DNA of 64,000 nt from a marine gamma proteobacterium HTCC2143 (GCA_000169075.1 AAVT01000006.1:64501-128500), one strand, 5' to 3'; positions 34,352 to 44,312 are shown, counted from the first letter of the stretch. Program-made: numbers and translations. Notes: generated by a model from the sequence alone, not told the origin.

Positions 34352-35833
34352 ATGACTGATACTGTTGCACCCGCTATCGCGCCGCAAGCCGTTAACGATG
34401 CCCAACATTTTGGAACGGGGGGTGCGAAAGGCAAAACCGGATTTGCTTGGGCTTTTTTTGAATGGGCCCGTAACCCCTATTACGTTCTCATTGTCATCTA
34501 TATTTTTGCGCCTTACTTCGCTAAGGAAATAATCGGGGCGGACGTTAGAGCCAGTGGTATTCTCGACGGGCTATCTCCCGAAGAAGCACAGCAAACACTC
34601 AATGCAAAAGGACAATCTGCCATTGCGGCGGTTACGAAAGGTGCTGGGCTCGTAGCAGCTTTCACCGCGCCATTTTTAGGGGCTGCATTAGATCGAGGTG
34701 GTTTGCGAAAACCACTCTTGGCGATCTTTCTCAGCATCATCACATGCATGTCTTGGATGCTCTGGTACGCGATTCCTGGCGAAGGCGGCCTGGGCACTAC
34801 CACAATAACAATTGTCTTAATGGTTGCTTATGTTTGCTATACCTATTCGGAGGTTACACATAATTCGATGCTGACGGTTGCAGGGGCACAGAAATCGCTG
34901 CCCGCTATTTCTGGTCTTGGGCTGGGGTTAGGTAATTTAGCGGCTGCACTGTTAATGCTCAGCCTGGTTTTGATGTTTACTTTACCTGCTATGAACCAGT
35001 GGCCATTTTCTGAGCCTTTGTTTGGCCTAAATACTAGCAAGTTTGAAGTCCAGAGGCTTGCGGGGCCCCTCTGTGCGATCTTCCTCGCGGTGTTCTCGAT
35101 GCCTTTCTTTTTGTTTGCAGCCGACGGTGGAACAAAAGGCGCAAGCTGGATTAATGCGTTTAGGGACGGCGCGAAGGGTGTCTTCAAAACCATTCGCGAA
35201 GCGGCCCATTACATGGAGATGATGAAATATCTACTAGCTCGGATGCTTTATGCCGACGCTATGGCGGCATTTCTGGCGCTCGGTGCTGTTTATGTTTCAC
35301 TATTCCTCGGCTGGGGAATTCTAGAGATGACAGTTTATGCTATTTTTGGCTCAATATGGGCCTTTGGCGGCGGTCTATTTGGCGGCTGGCTCGATACAAA
35401 ACTGGGACCTAAAATTGCCTTGATCATTGAAATCGTGGTTATGGTTGCCAGTCTGGTTCTGCAATTATCGATCACACAAGAGACGCTGTTCTTTGGCTTG
35501 GTAGATAATGTTTTAATCTGGGACGGCATTATTTTCCAATCGCTCTCTGATTTGGTTTATCTGGGTTCAATTAGCATCGTTGCCGTCACGGCTACGGCTA
35601 GTATCTCCTCTAGCCGCTCAATGCTGGTCCATCTTGCACCACCGGGGCGTAGTGGTGAGTTTTTCGGATTGTATGCGATTGCCGGTACTGTGACAGTATG
35701 GATTGGGCCGATGCTGGTGGAGTTTTTTACTGACACGTTCAATTCTCAACGTATTGGTATGGCTTCCATCGCGATGTTATTCGTGATCGGCGTTGCTGTT
35801 CTTACAACGGTGAAAATGGAAAAATCGGGCTGA
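34352..35833 (+). CDS. MFS transporter, UMF1/Atg22-like
   Basis: A 493-residue inner-membrane protein with about 12 helices. The opening GFAWAFFEWARNPYYVLIV is the hallmark of the Atg22-like UMF1 branch (AWxxYDWANSxY). Motif A equivalent is FLGAALDRGGLRKPLL. The late segment APPGRSGEFFGLYAIAG is also typical of the branch. Export of amino acids or another metabolite is inferred from yeast Atg22. A long loop of about 40 residues separates the first two helices. Start is an ATG with weak GAGGAAG before it. It lies on the same strand as the spinster-like gene, possibly co-transcribed. Confidence 0.8.
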   Translation: MTDTVAPAIAPQAVNDAQHFGTGGAKGKTGFAWAFFEWARNPYYVLIVIYIFAPYFAKEIIGADVRASGILDGLSPEEAQQTLNAKGQSAIAAVTKGAGLVAAFTAPFLGAALDRGGLRKPLLAIFLSIITCMSWMLWYAIPGEGGLGTTTITIVLMVAYVCYTYSEVTHNSMLTVAGAQKSLPAISGLGLGLGNLAAALLMLSLVLMFTLPAMNQWPFSEPLFGLNTSKFEVQRLAGPLCAIFLAVFSMPFFLFAADGGTKGASWINAFRDGAKGVFKTIREAAHYMEMMKYLLARMLYADAMAAFLALGAVYVSLFLGWGILEMTVYAIFGSIWAFGGGLFGGWLDTKLGPKIALIIEIVVMVASLVLQLSITQETLFFGLVDNVLIWDGIIFQSLSDLVYLGSISIVAVTATASISSSRSMLVHLAPPGRSGEFFGLYAIAGTVTVWIGPMLVEFFTDTFNSQRIGMASIAMLFVIGVAVLTTVKMEKSG

Positions 35834-36035
35834 GTCCTATGCCGTTTCTTTGAATAGATAAAATGATTTTACAATCAACAACGACACGACATCTATCTGG
35901 GTTACATCAGCCCAGTGACATTTGAAATGCGGACATTAAGTCCTAGAATAAATGGCCCGATAAACTGGGGCCGGTGCATCATTGAGTCATGCTCAATAAC
36001 TGTAAAGGTAAGTACTAATAATAACCTGTTGTTTG

Positions 36036-37964
36036 CTAATCTGCGAATGTGCTGGCTACTGTCGGCCGACCAAAATAATAGCCTTGAAAACTTTTGCAGC
36101 CCATTTCCATTAAACACTCATACTGATCAGCCGTTTCTACGCCTTCGGCGATAACACATATCCCAAGGCTAATGCCTAGGGTAATAATAGTTTCGCAAAT
36201 TGCTGCATCATCCGAACCGACAATAAGATCGTGTACAAAAGATTGATCAATTTTTAGTTGGTCGAGTGGTAAGCGTTTGAGATAAGCAAGCGAGGAAAAG
36301 CCAGTGCCAAAATCATCCAGTGAAAAACGAACGCCGAGCGATTTAATTCTTTTCATTTTTTCGATAGTAGACGGGACATCGTCAACTAACATGCTTTCGG
36401 TTAATTCTAGTATGAGTAAGTTGGGGTTGGCGTCACTTTTTTCAAGCGCCGTCTCTACGTTACCAACAAAACTACTTTTCTTAAACTGTAACGCGCTGAC
36501 ATTTACCGACATACTCCAGCTCGACATAGTGGGGTGCTGTGACCAGGCGGCTAACTGCGCGCAAGCAGTTTCTAATACCCATTGGCCCAGCAGAAAAATG
36601 ATATCTGTTTCTTCCGCTAGGGCGATGAATTCACCGGTCGAAACCGTGGCATATTCCGGATTTATCCAGCGCACTAATGATTCGACGCCAGTGGTTTTAC
36701 CGTTGCTATTGGTTTGAATTTGGTAGTTCAATACAAACTCTTCTTGCACCAAACCTTGGCGTAATGCATTTTCTAATTGCGTTCGTCTCTCGGCAATAGC
36801 CTGCATAACTGGATCAAAAAATCGAAAGGTATTGCGGCTAGCTGCTTTAGCTTGATACATGGCCACGTCAGCATTTTTCAGCAAATCCCCAAAGCTAAGA
36901 TCGTCACCTTTAAACATGACAATGCCGATGCTCGCTGTGCTGTTGTGAACAAAGCCCTGTAAATTATAGTCTTCAACTAACGAAACAAGTATTTTTTGGG
37001 TCACTACTTCAGCCTGCGCTGCGGCCTTTTTTTCATCACTGCTTAAGTTTTCTAATAAAATTACAAACTCATCGCCCCCCAGACGGGCCAGCGTATCGTC
37101 TTCTCGCATGCACATTTTTAAGCGGAGAGAAACTTTTTGCAACAAGAGATCGCCGATTCCGTGACCCATGCTGTCATTAAGTATTTTAAAATTATCGAGA
37201 TCTAACAGCATGACTGCACCATAAAGATTCGTCCGTGCGGAGGTGGTTACCGCGTGCGCGAGTCGATCAAACAGTAAGCGGCGATTAGGCAAGCCCGTGA
37301 GAGGATCGAAAAATGCCAGGCGGCGGATTTCATCGATATTGTTATGGGTATCGGTGACGTTGTTTAACACAATCTGCAGCTCTGGCTTATTGTCTTCACT
37401 TTGCGTATAAATACCTGTTAAATTGACCCAAAGTTGTGTTCCATCAGCGCGTCGAATCTGTAACTCGCACTCACAAGGGCTAATAGTATCGTTTTTATGA
37501 CGTTGAATTGCTTTGCAGAACAAGTAGAATTTATCTTGGTCTTCTTTGATAAAATATTGCGCCAAAGGTTGCTGGTAGAGCGCGTTAGTGCTGATTCCTA
37601 ATAAGACAGATGTTGTCAGGTTACTTTGTATTATTAACCCCGAGTCGCTTAGGGTAGAGTAAGCAACGGGGGATAGATTATACAAATTAAAGTAGCGCGA
37701 CTGGGATATTTCTGCCTGCTCGCGCGACGCTAATAGAGCTTCTTTTTGCATTTCCAGTTCAATTTGATGAACGCGTAATTCATGAATTAATTCTTGGCTT
37801 TGTTCGAGGGAGAGTGCTGCTATTTTTGTAGACTCGGGCGCAATTTTCTCGCGGTTTATAGCCTCTGCGTGTTGACGTAATTGTACATCTTCACTTGACT
37901 CAATAAATTTCTTTTTGCCGTTGCTTCCTCGCCGATGCATGCCGTTAATTTTTCTTTTTTTCAT
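36036..37964 (-). CDS. PAS-GGDEF-EAL cyclic di-GMP protein
   Basis: A 642-residue cytoplasmic protein: a basic N-terminus and coiled region, a PAS domain (about 80-200), GGDEF domain with RLGGDEFVIL, and EAL domain. The EAL signature reads ESL (GVESLVRW), but the metal ligands look intact in LELTESML, LDDFGTGFSSL, LKIDQSFV and IAEGVET, so phosphodiesterase activity is plausible. An upstream ATG at 38036 exists, but GGGAG at seven bases supports 37964. The start lies 20 bases inside the 3' end of the CheB-CheR gene, so the two are translated together. Confidence 0.85.
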   Translation of the reverse strand: MKKRKINGMHRRGSNGKKKFIESSEDVQLRQHAEAINREKIAPESTKIAALSLEQSQELIHELRVHQIELEMQKEALLASREQAEISQSRYFNLYNLSPVAYSTLSDSGLIIQSNLTTSVLLGISTNALYQQPLAQYFIKEDQDKFYLFCKAIQRHKNDTISPCECELQIRRADGTQLWVNLTGIYTQSEDNKPELQIVLNNVTDTHNNIDEIRRLAFFDPLTGLPNRRLLFDRLAHAVTTSARTNLYGAVMLLDLDNFKILNDSMGHGIGDLLLQKVSLRLKMCMREDDTLARLGGDEFVILLENLSSDEKKAAAQAEVVTQKILVSLVEDYNLQGFVHNSTASIGIVMFKGDDLSFGDLLKNADVAMYQAKAASRNTFRFFDPVMQAIAERRTQLENALRQGLVQEEFVLNYQIQTNSNGKTTGVESLVRWINPEYATVSTGEFIALAEETDIIFLLGQWVLETACAQLAAWSQHPTMSSWSMSVNVSALQFKKSSFVGNVETALEKSDANPNLLILELTESMLVDDVPSTIEKMKRIKSLGVRFSLDDFGTGFSSLAYLKRLPLDQLKIDQSFVHDLIVGSDDAAICETIITLGISLGICVIAEGVETADQYECLMEMGCKSFQGYYFGRPTVASTFAD

Positions 37965-40900
37965 CGGTCGCTCCCTTTTCTTCGCGCGAAATGAAACGTT
38001 CCAAGGTAGCAAATCCGTAGGTAGCACCATTTTCATCTTTGAGCGCAGTGGAGGTTATCCAGACGGCTAATATTTTTCCCGATTTAGTTAGCCGTTCCGC
38101 TTTATAGGGTCTAAGCGCAGCGTCCTTGCTCTGCTTTTTTAGTCGGTCTAATGTTTGTTCTTGGCTCATATTCGGTATAAGTTCACTCATCTTCTTCTTG
38201 AGCGCCTCTTCTTCAGTCCAGCCGTAAATATCACTGGCGGAAGCGTTCCATGCAATAATATGACCTGCGGTATCTTGAACGACCATGGCATCACCCGCAT
38301 GCAGCATCACTGTAGCAAGCTGTGATAACTCTTTAAGGCGGGCAAGCTCCTCATGATTATCTCGGATTTCCGTGATATCAATAAATGTTAACACAGCACC
38401 TTCAATTACATTATCGAGTGTACGATACGGAACAATGCTCAGCCGATACCACCTACTGTTCTTTGTCTCTACATCAACCACGCATGGACTTAGCGTGTCT
38501 AACACCGATTGCACATCGTCAACCATTTCATCGTATCCTTTGAGGTTCGACACAAAGAGCTTGAGAGGCCTCCCTTGGTCACTTGGAAGCAGGTTGATAA
38601 TGGCGCTTACTGACGGTGTGAAGCGCATGATACAAAGCTGATGATCAACAAAAATCGTGGCGATACCGGTTCCTGCCAACAGATTGTTCATGTCGTTGTT
38701 GAGTATCGATAGGTCCTCCATATTATTTTTCAGTTCGGTATTTACCGTAGCCAATTCTTCATTCAGCGATTGCAATTCTTCTTTAGACGTTTCTAGTTCC
38801 TCATTGGTGGATTGCATTTCTTCATTGATCGATTGCAATTCTTCGTTCGATGATTTTAGTTCTTCATTTGATGATTCAAGGGCTTCATTAGTCGTTTGTA
38901 AATAATCATCTTTATCATGCAGTTCCTGCATTAATGATTCGATTCCCCCGTTGTTTTCTAATGCACTGTCATCAAGTAAAGCGACATCGGTTTTCAGGGT
39001 CGTTCGCTGAGTATCTTCTTGAATATACTTTTTTTCTTCAAAGATAATTAGAAAAAATTCAGATTTCACAGGACAAATTTTCAGATTTATTCGGATGTAA
39101 TCGCCATTGGTTTTTACTTTTATATTATTTTTTTCGATAATCTCGCCGAGAGAAACCGATTTATGCAAGGCTACTGACAACGCGAACCGTAAACCCTGGC
39201 GAGCCATTTTTAAAATATTGCTGACACCGGTTGCTCCAGGGGATGGCTCTAGATACAAACCAGATCGGCCATGCAAGTAGAGAATATCACCAAGGCGATC
39301 AACTAATGCTGCGGTATAATCGATTTGCTGTAATAGAGCTGCCTCCGTCAAATCCTGCAGTGATGGTTTTGCGACATCGATTTTTTCGTCACAATCCGAT
39401 TGCATATTTTTTGAGGGATATTCCTGCGAGCCTGATAATTTTGGAAATGTGAATTGATTTTGATTCTTGAGGTCTTCTGTGTGGCGAAATAATTTATATT
39501 TACGATCGATGACAGTAAACAGTGGCGGAAAACTGGCGATATTTTCGGAGTTTCCAAGAAACAAAGTACCGCCGGAGTTTAATGAGTAATGAAAAGTAAA
39601 AAGCAGTTTTCTTTGCAATTCTTTGTTCATATATATTAATAAATTTCTGCAAGATATTAAGTCGATTCTCGAAAATGGTGGGTCTCTAATTACATTTTGA
39701 ACTGAAAAAATCAGTATGTCGCGAATACGTTTATGGACGCGGTAAGTATGACTTTTTTCGCTATAGGTGAAAAACTTCGATAATCGTTCTGAGCTTATAT
39801 CGGCGGCGATACTTGCTGGATAAACGCCATTACGAGCTACTTGAAGCGCATCGGGATCGATGTCGGTAGAAAAGATCTGTATTTCATGATTTATTTTCAG
39901 ATTTTCCATCTTTTCTAGCATCAGGATTGCGATTGAATAAGCCTCTTCGCCGGTTGAGCAACCGATTGTCCAAATACGAATTATTTTTTCCATCGGTTGG
40001 TTATAAAAAAGTTTGGGAATGACGATTTTCTCGAGACTTGAGAATGCTTCATGATCACGAAAAAACCGAGTCACTCCAATTAATAGATCGCGGAACAAGG
40101 CCTGAATTTCATCTTTATTTTTCTGCAAGAATTTCACATAATCGTCAATATAGCCTATTTCATTAGCTGCCATACGTCGGGCAATGCGACGGACGATCGT
40201 ATTTGGCTTATAGTCCGAAAAATCATGGCCGACCTGTAATAACAGTAGCCCGAATATTTTCTGCAGAGCATCACTGGATTCTGGCGTATCGATATCAATG
40301 TTCGGCGATTGCAGCGCGTCGGTATCGCTTTTATTGTAGCTGAGTAATGTAGCTGGCATGTCTATGGGGGCTAGTTGAAAATCGACTAAGCCCGTTGCGA
40401 TAGCACTTACTGGCATACCGTCGAATTGTGAGGTCTTTGGTAGTTGCGCAATCACCATGCCGCCGCTACCTTTAATTGCGCGCACACCCAGGGTGCCATC
40501 GCTACCAGTGCCTGATAACACAATAGCGATGGCTCTGTAGTTCTGGTCGGCCGCTAACGAATAAAAAAAGAAATCAATCGGCAGGCGCTGGCCACGCGGC
40601 TCCGTAGGCGCCGATAGTCTTAGTTTTCCTTTGATAAAGGCCATGTCATAGTTAGGTGGAATGATATAGGCGCAATTTATATTCACCTCCATGCCATCTT
40701 CTACTTCGAACACCTGCATACGTGTATAGCGGCGAATTAATTCGGTCAGAATGCTCTTGTGGTCCGGCGCTAAATGCTGCACCAGAACAAACGCCATGTT
40801 GAGATCGGTATCTACGGGCATGCCTGAAAAAAAGTCTTCAAACGCAGCAAGACCGCCGGCAGAAGCGCCAATGCCAACAATCGGAAAATGAAAGGCATTT

Positions 40901-40965
40901 CCAGATTTTAAATTACTGATGGGAACTGTTTTTGGCCGGCGGTTTGATGGTTTTTTTCTTGCCAT
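37945..40965 (-). CDS. CheB-CheR-PAS fusion sensor protein
   Basis: A 1006-residue fusion. A CheB methylesterase domain (about 27-215) keeps the triad Ser35 (GIGASAGG), His64 (VQHLAPDH) and Asp156 (GTGSDGT). A CheR methyltransferase domain (about 245-490) has RIWTIGCSTGEEAYS as SAM loop. A PAS-like region follows, then a long coiled coil (about 685-760) built from repeated NEEL units, then two PAS domains to the end. No CheB receiver is present. Such proteins act as sensors in chemosensory-like or c-di-GMP pathways rather than flagellar chemotaxis. Overlap with the GGDEF-EAL gene links this input to c-di-GMP turnover. No flagellar genes are near. Confidence 0.9.
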   Translation of the reverse strand: MARKKPSNRRPKTVPISNLKSGNAFHFPIVGIGASAGGLAAFEDFFSGMPVDTDLNMAFVLVQHLAPDHKSILTELIRRYTRMQVFEVEDGMEVNINCAYIIPPNYDMAFIKGKLRLSAPTEPRGQRLPIDFFFYSLAADQNYRAIAIVLSGTGSDGTLGVRAIKGSGGMVIAQLPKTSQFDGMPVSAIATGLVDFQLAPIDMPATLLSYNKSDTDALQSPNIDIDTPESSDALQKIFGLLLLQVGHDFSDYKPNTIVRRIARRMAANEIGYIDDYVKFLQKNKDEIQALFRDLLIGVTRFFRDHEAFSSLEKIVIPKLFYNQPMEKIIRIWTIGCSTGEEAYSIAILMLEKMENLKINHEIQIFSTDIDPDALQVARNGVYPASIAADISSERLSKFFTYSEKSHTYRVHKRIRDILIFSVQNVIRDPPFSRIDLISCRNLLIYMNKELQRKLLFTFHYSLNSGGTLFLGNSENIASFPPLFTVIDRKYKLFRHTEDLKNQNQFTFPKLSGSQEYPSKNMQSDCDEKIDVAKPSLQDLTEAALLQQIDYTAALVDRLGDILYLHGRSGLYLEPSPGATGVSNILKMARQGLRFALSVALHKSVSLGEIIEKNNIKVKTNGDYIRINLKICPVKSEFFLIIFEEKKYIQEDTQRTTLKTDVALLDDSALENNGGIESLMQELHDKDDYLQTTNEALESSNEELKSSNEELQSINEEMQSTNEELETSKEELQSLNEELATVNTELKNNMEDLSILNNDMNNLLAGTGIATIFVDHQLCIMRFTPSVSAIINLLPSDQGRPLKLFVSNLKGYDEMVDDVQSVLDTLSPCVVDVETKNSRWYRLSIVPYRTLDNVIEGAVLTFIDITEIRDNHEELARLKELSQLATVMLHAGDAMVVQDTAGHIIAWNASASDIYGWTEEEALKKKMSELIPNMSQEQTLDRLKKQSKDAALRPYKAERLTKSGKILAVWITSTALKDENGATYGFATLERFISREEKGATDEKKKN

Positions 40966-42404
40966 AATATGTTAATAATCCTTGTTGCTGACTGACCTAA
41001 ATTATGTTCGCCTTCTATGCTCTTAATACATAATTGCGATGTTGTAAGTAAAATTACAACGGAGTTGTTGTCCAGGCACAAAAATATTTTTTTCCCTAAT
41101 AAAAATGATGTGTATTGTTAGGCTACAACAACCTTCTATATTCGAAAAATATCAAAGGGGTTTTTAATGGATAACGCTTAGTCAAAAAAATAATAACGTA
41201 AACCGACTGCTGAAAGTGATAGCTCAATGTTCATCATCACACCAAAGGTATCCTTTGTTTCCAAAGATAATAGTAATTTCGTACAAATAGATCTAGTCAG
41301 TTCGTCACCACTTTTGACTCAGGTCAATTATTCAAGATCGATCAGATCAACTGCGTTTTTCTTCCGTACTTGCAACACCATTGAACCGTCTAGTGCTTTC
41401 AGACAGCAACCGATTGCGCTTTCTGATCCTCTTCGTTTTTTACCTCAATCAGGGCGGTGGCTTTGGCTTTTTCGGTTTTGTTATTCCGGCGTGGCCGACC
41501 GTTAATGGGGTCTCGACGGGACCAGTAGCGACCGTTGTAAGCCTATCCGATGTGCCTTGGTAGCTAAGGTTCGTCGGCGGTTTTCTCGCCGATTGATATA
41601 CACGCCTTCCTATGGGGCGCCGGCGGGTCTGGATCTTGGGGCGCAGATTGCACTGGCGGCGATGCTCATTGTCGCCGCGATACTGTCACTGTTACCCACT
41701 GAAATTGTGCTTTTTGCTCCGCTTGGTTTTCTGGTGAATCTGGCAAGGGTCCTTCAGGACGCGGGGGTTGATGCGCTAGCGATTAACATGATGCAACGCG
41801 TTTTCACGTGCCGACGGCTCCCACTGGCTATGTCGCTTTGCCGGTATTCTCATGGTTCAATTAATTTGGGTACTGGTGCCTTAGGTAACAGTGTGCAGAC
41901 TATCGAGGGGTTGCTCAAGACCTAGGCCAGGTCTTTGCTGCCATTGCGCTAACGCTCGACGCGCAGCAGCAACTAGCGACTTACAGTAGCAACGGAGCTC
42001 TCGTCGAGAAGCTTGATGCAGAGCAACGCACGGGTATATTTGTCAGCATCGTTGCAGCGGTAGCTGAGAATAACCCTGAGTCACTGGACATGGCGCAGTC
42101 ACTTCTTGATAATCTTGACCAGTCGGCGTCAGGGCATACCGAAATAGCGGCAGCGATCGAGGCGTGGATATGTATGATGCTGCTCAGGCGGCAGAGCGAT
42201 TGGCCACGGCAGAGCTGCACTTAAGTCGCAGCTAGATGCCCGTTTAGTGAACGGGTCAGTGGGTATAACCCGCGCGTGTGTTTAGTGAACAGGGGTATGA
42301 CAGATGGACCACTATTAACAGTCGCTATACTGCAACGACTGTTTAGGCCAAAATGCCCAGTAAAATAGACGGATTAAAGAAAAATCGATGGGAGAGTAAG
42401 CGTT
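40966..42404. other. Long intergenic region with degraded genes
   Basis: A 1.4-kb gap. The left part (40966-41380) should hold the promoter of the CheB-CheR gene and is AT-rich. The middle holds an MFS-transporter relic (listed separately). The stretch 41910-42224 is open for 105 codons on the plus strand without a start codon and reads protein-like (LGQVFAAIALTLDAQQQL), but I cannot name it; it may be another remnant. Confidence 0.5.
41381..41930 (+). pseudogene. Degraded MFS transporter, N-terminal third
   Basis: Starting at ATG 41381 the frame reads like an MFS N-terminus: RLRFLILFVFYLNQG, FGFFGFVIPAW, VVSLSDVPW. A TAG (41561-41563) follows, then the frame continues as FVGGFLAD, a TGA (41594-41596), YTRLPMGRRRVWILG. 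That is MFS motif A, broken by two stops; the TGA is one change from CGA (Arg). At a GGGG run the coding sense moves to another frame (GAQIALAAMLIVAA, then PLGFLVNLARVLQDAGVDAL). Later helices are unrecognisable and the C-terminal half is absent. This is a dead gene. Confidence 0.75.
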
Positions 42405-43049
42405 ATGTCGAAATTAATACTTGGGGCAATTTTGTACGAAGGGTTTGAACTATTAGATATGTTTGGACCGTTGGAAATGTTCACCGCGCTTCCTGCTGAC
42501 CTGTTGGAAGTGGTAATGATTGCTGAGAAAGAAGGCACGGTAAAGGCGGGGTCTATGTCGGGTGCGCCCATGCCGTCGGTGCTAGCTGACTACAGTTTTG
42601 ACACAGCTCCCGCGCTGGATCTGATACTAGTGCCCGGTGGCATGGGGACGATCGCCGAACTCGGTAATGAAGCGATGCTTGATTTTCTGGCCGAGCGTGC
42701 GAAAACGGCGGCTATCACGAGTTCGGTTTGCACCGGCTCAGCGCTACTGGCGAAGGCTGGTATTTTGGATGGCAAGAAGGCGACGTCAAATAAACAGGTA
42801 TTTAATCTCGCTGTGGGCAGTTCTGACAACGTCGATTGGATTGAATCAGCCCGGTGGGTTGATGATGGTAATGTTGTCACCAGTTCAGGCGTATCAGCCG
42901 GTATTGATATGTCGCTGGCTATTATTGCCAGACTATTTGATGTTGAGACCGCTGAAGCCATCGCCAATGCGGCGGAATATACCTGGCACCGAGAGGCCAG
43001 CGTGGATCCCTTTGCGCACTCTCTAAATCAGGTAGCTTTGCCGACCTAA
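42405..43049 (+). CDS. DJ-1/PfpI family protein (isonitrile hydratase-like)
   Basis: A 214-residue protein of the DJ-1/PfpI (glutamine amidotransferase-like) fold. The nucleophile is Cys109 in SSVCTGSALLAKAG, with Glu15 (GFELLD) as its likely partner. The C-terminal segment YTWHREASVDPF resembles isocyanide (isonitrile) hydratases, which hydrate R-NC to N-formamides. It is shorter than AraC-fused relatives and has no HTH. If the match to isonitrile hydratase holds, the substrate would be a small isonitrile; deglycase or chaperone activity of other DJ-1 proteins is the alternative. GGGAG lies before the start. It is convergent with the PQQ sugar dehydrogenase. Confidence 0.75.
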   Translation: MSKLILGAILYEGFELLDMFGPLEMFTALPADLLEVVMIAEKEGTVKAGSMSGAPMPSVLADYSFDTAPALDLILVPGGMGTIAELGNEAMLDFLAERAKTAAITSSVCTGSALLAKAGILDGKKATSNKQVFNLAVGSSDNVDWIESARWVDDGNVVTSSGVSAGIDMSLAIIARLFDVETAEAIANAAEYTWHREASVDPFAHSLNQVALPT

Positions 43050-43116
43050 TGATTTATGAATGCTGGCAAAGGGGGGTGATATGACGTCGATATTGTCACG
43101 TTGTCTTTATTAAGTC

Positions 43117-44247
43117 CTAATTAGGCACAACTCTCAGAACTTTGCCGCTATCACTGTCTGTCAAAATATACAGAAAACCATCGGGGCCAACACGTATGTC
43201 ACGTATGCGTGCGGCAATCTCAGGAAAAACAGGCCTCTCGCTGGCAACTCTGCCCGATTCAAGGGTTAAGTGCCGCACCTCTTCGTCAACCAATGCACCG
43301 ATAAAAAGATCGCCTTGCCATTGCGGGAAAGCAGCGCCATCGTAAATGGCCAACCCTGATGGCGCAATACTGGGTACCCAATAGGTCAAGGGCTCCACAA
43401 CGCCGGGGGCTGATTTCAGAGGCGAGACATAAGCACCTGAATAATTGATACCTTGGGTAACTGCCGGCCAGCCATAATTAACAGCGGGTAAGACGGCGTT
43501 CAACTCATCCCCACCTTGAGGCCCATGCTCATGCATATAAACAATGCCTGTTTTGGTATCCAGCGCCAATCCTTGGGGACTTCGATGACCGTAGGACCAA
43601 ACTCTGGGGTCACCTTTTTTACCGTCCGTATAGGGATTGTCGTCGGGCACACTGCCGTCCTTATTGATGCGAATGATCTTTCCTAGCAGACTAAACGTGT
43701 CCTGTGCCGCCTCGCGGTATTCGAAGCCATCGCCTGTCGTCATCATGATGGTTCCGTCTTGCAGGAAAATCATCTTGCCACCATAGTGGGCCGCAGTATC
43801 TTTTAGTGGAGAGACAGTGAATAGGGTTTGCACATTTTCAACGGCCATATTGTTTAACGTGCCCTTAACGATCCGGGTACCATTAGCAGCGGCATTACCA
43901 TGGGCAAAAGAGAGATAGATGGTTTGATTGGTGCTGAAATCAGGGTCCAGCATAATGTCGAAGTAACCGCCTTGGCTGGCTACATAGGTATCGGGTAAGC
44001 CCGTCAATGGTTCTCCGATGTCGCCCTGTGCGTTTATACGACGAACTTCACCAATCCGTAAGGCGACAAGGTAGTCGCCATTGGGCAGGAAGGCGATGGA
44101 CCATGGATAGTCTAGCCCGTCGGCAACGGTTTCAACCTTGTAACCGCTATCGCGTTGATTACTTGACTCCGCAGCCGTATCTGCAGCACTGACGGATATT
44201 GCGAATACCGTTAAGGCCAACATTGTCGCCAGTAGTTTATTGCGCAT
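43117..44247 (-). CDS. Periplasmic PQQ-dependent sugar dehydrogenase (YliI/Asd-like)
   Basis: A 376-residue exported protein with a signal peptide (MRNKLLATMLALTVFAISVS, cleavage near SAA-DT). It has the six-bladed propeller of soluble aldose sugar dehydrogenases: LDYPWSIAFLPNGDYLVA in the first blade, HYGGKMIF with the base histidine, YGHRSPQGLA and HEHGPQGGDELN at the PQQ/Ca site. It should oxidise aldoses or other sugars to lactones, provided PQQ is available. It is the second PQQ-type enzyme in the window; no pqq biosynthesis genes are seen. It is divergent from a small membrane-protein gene, 65 bases apart. Confidence 0.85.
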   Translation of the reverse strand: MRNKLLATMLALTVFAISVSAADTAAESSNQRDSGYKVETVADGLDYPWSIAFLPNGDYLVALRIGEVRRINAQGDIGEPLTGLPDTYVASQGGYFDIMLDPDFSTNQTIYLSFAHGNAAANGTRIVKGTLNNMAVENVQTLFTVSPLKDTAAHYGGKMIFLQDGTIMMTTGDGFEYREAAQDTFSLLGKIIRINKDGSVPDDNPYTDGKKGDPRVWSYGHRSPQGLALDTKTGIVYMHEHGPQGGDELNAVLPAVNYGWPAVTQGINYSGAYVSPLKSAPGVVEPLTYWVPSIAPSGLAIYDGAAFPQWQGDLFIGALVDEEVRHLTLESGRVASERPVFPEIAARIRDIRVGPDGFLYILTDSDSGKVLRVVPN

Positions 44248-44312
44248 AACCCTTTCACTCTCATCAATTTCCAGTCATCATAACAAAATTATTTGGAAAC
44301 GGTGTTTTTTGA

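Noticed and set aside
38657..38905. Ser/Asp/Phe-rich plus-strand frame with repeats
   Set aside because: It is the antisense of the NEEL coiled-coil repeats in the CheB-CheR-PAS gene.
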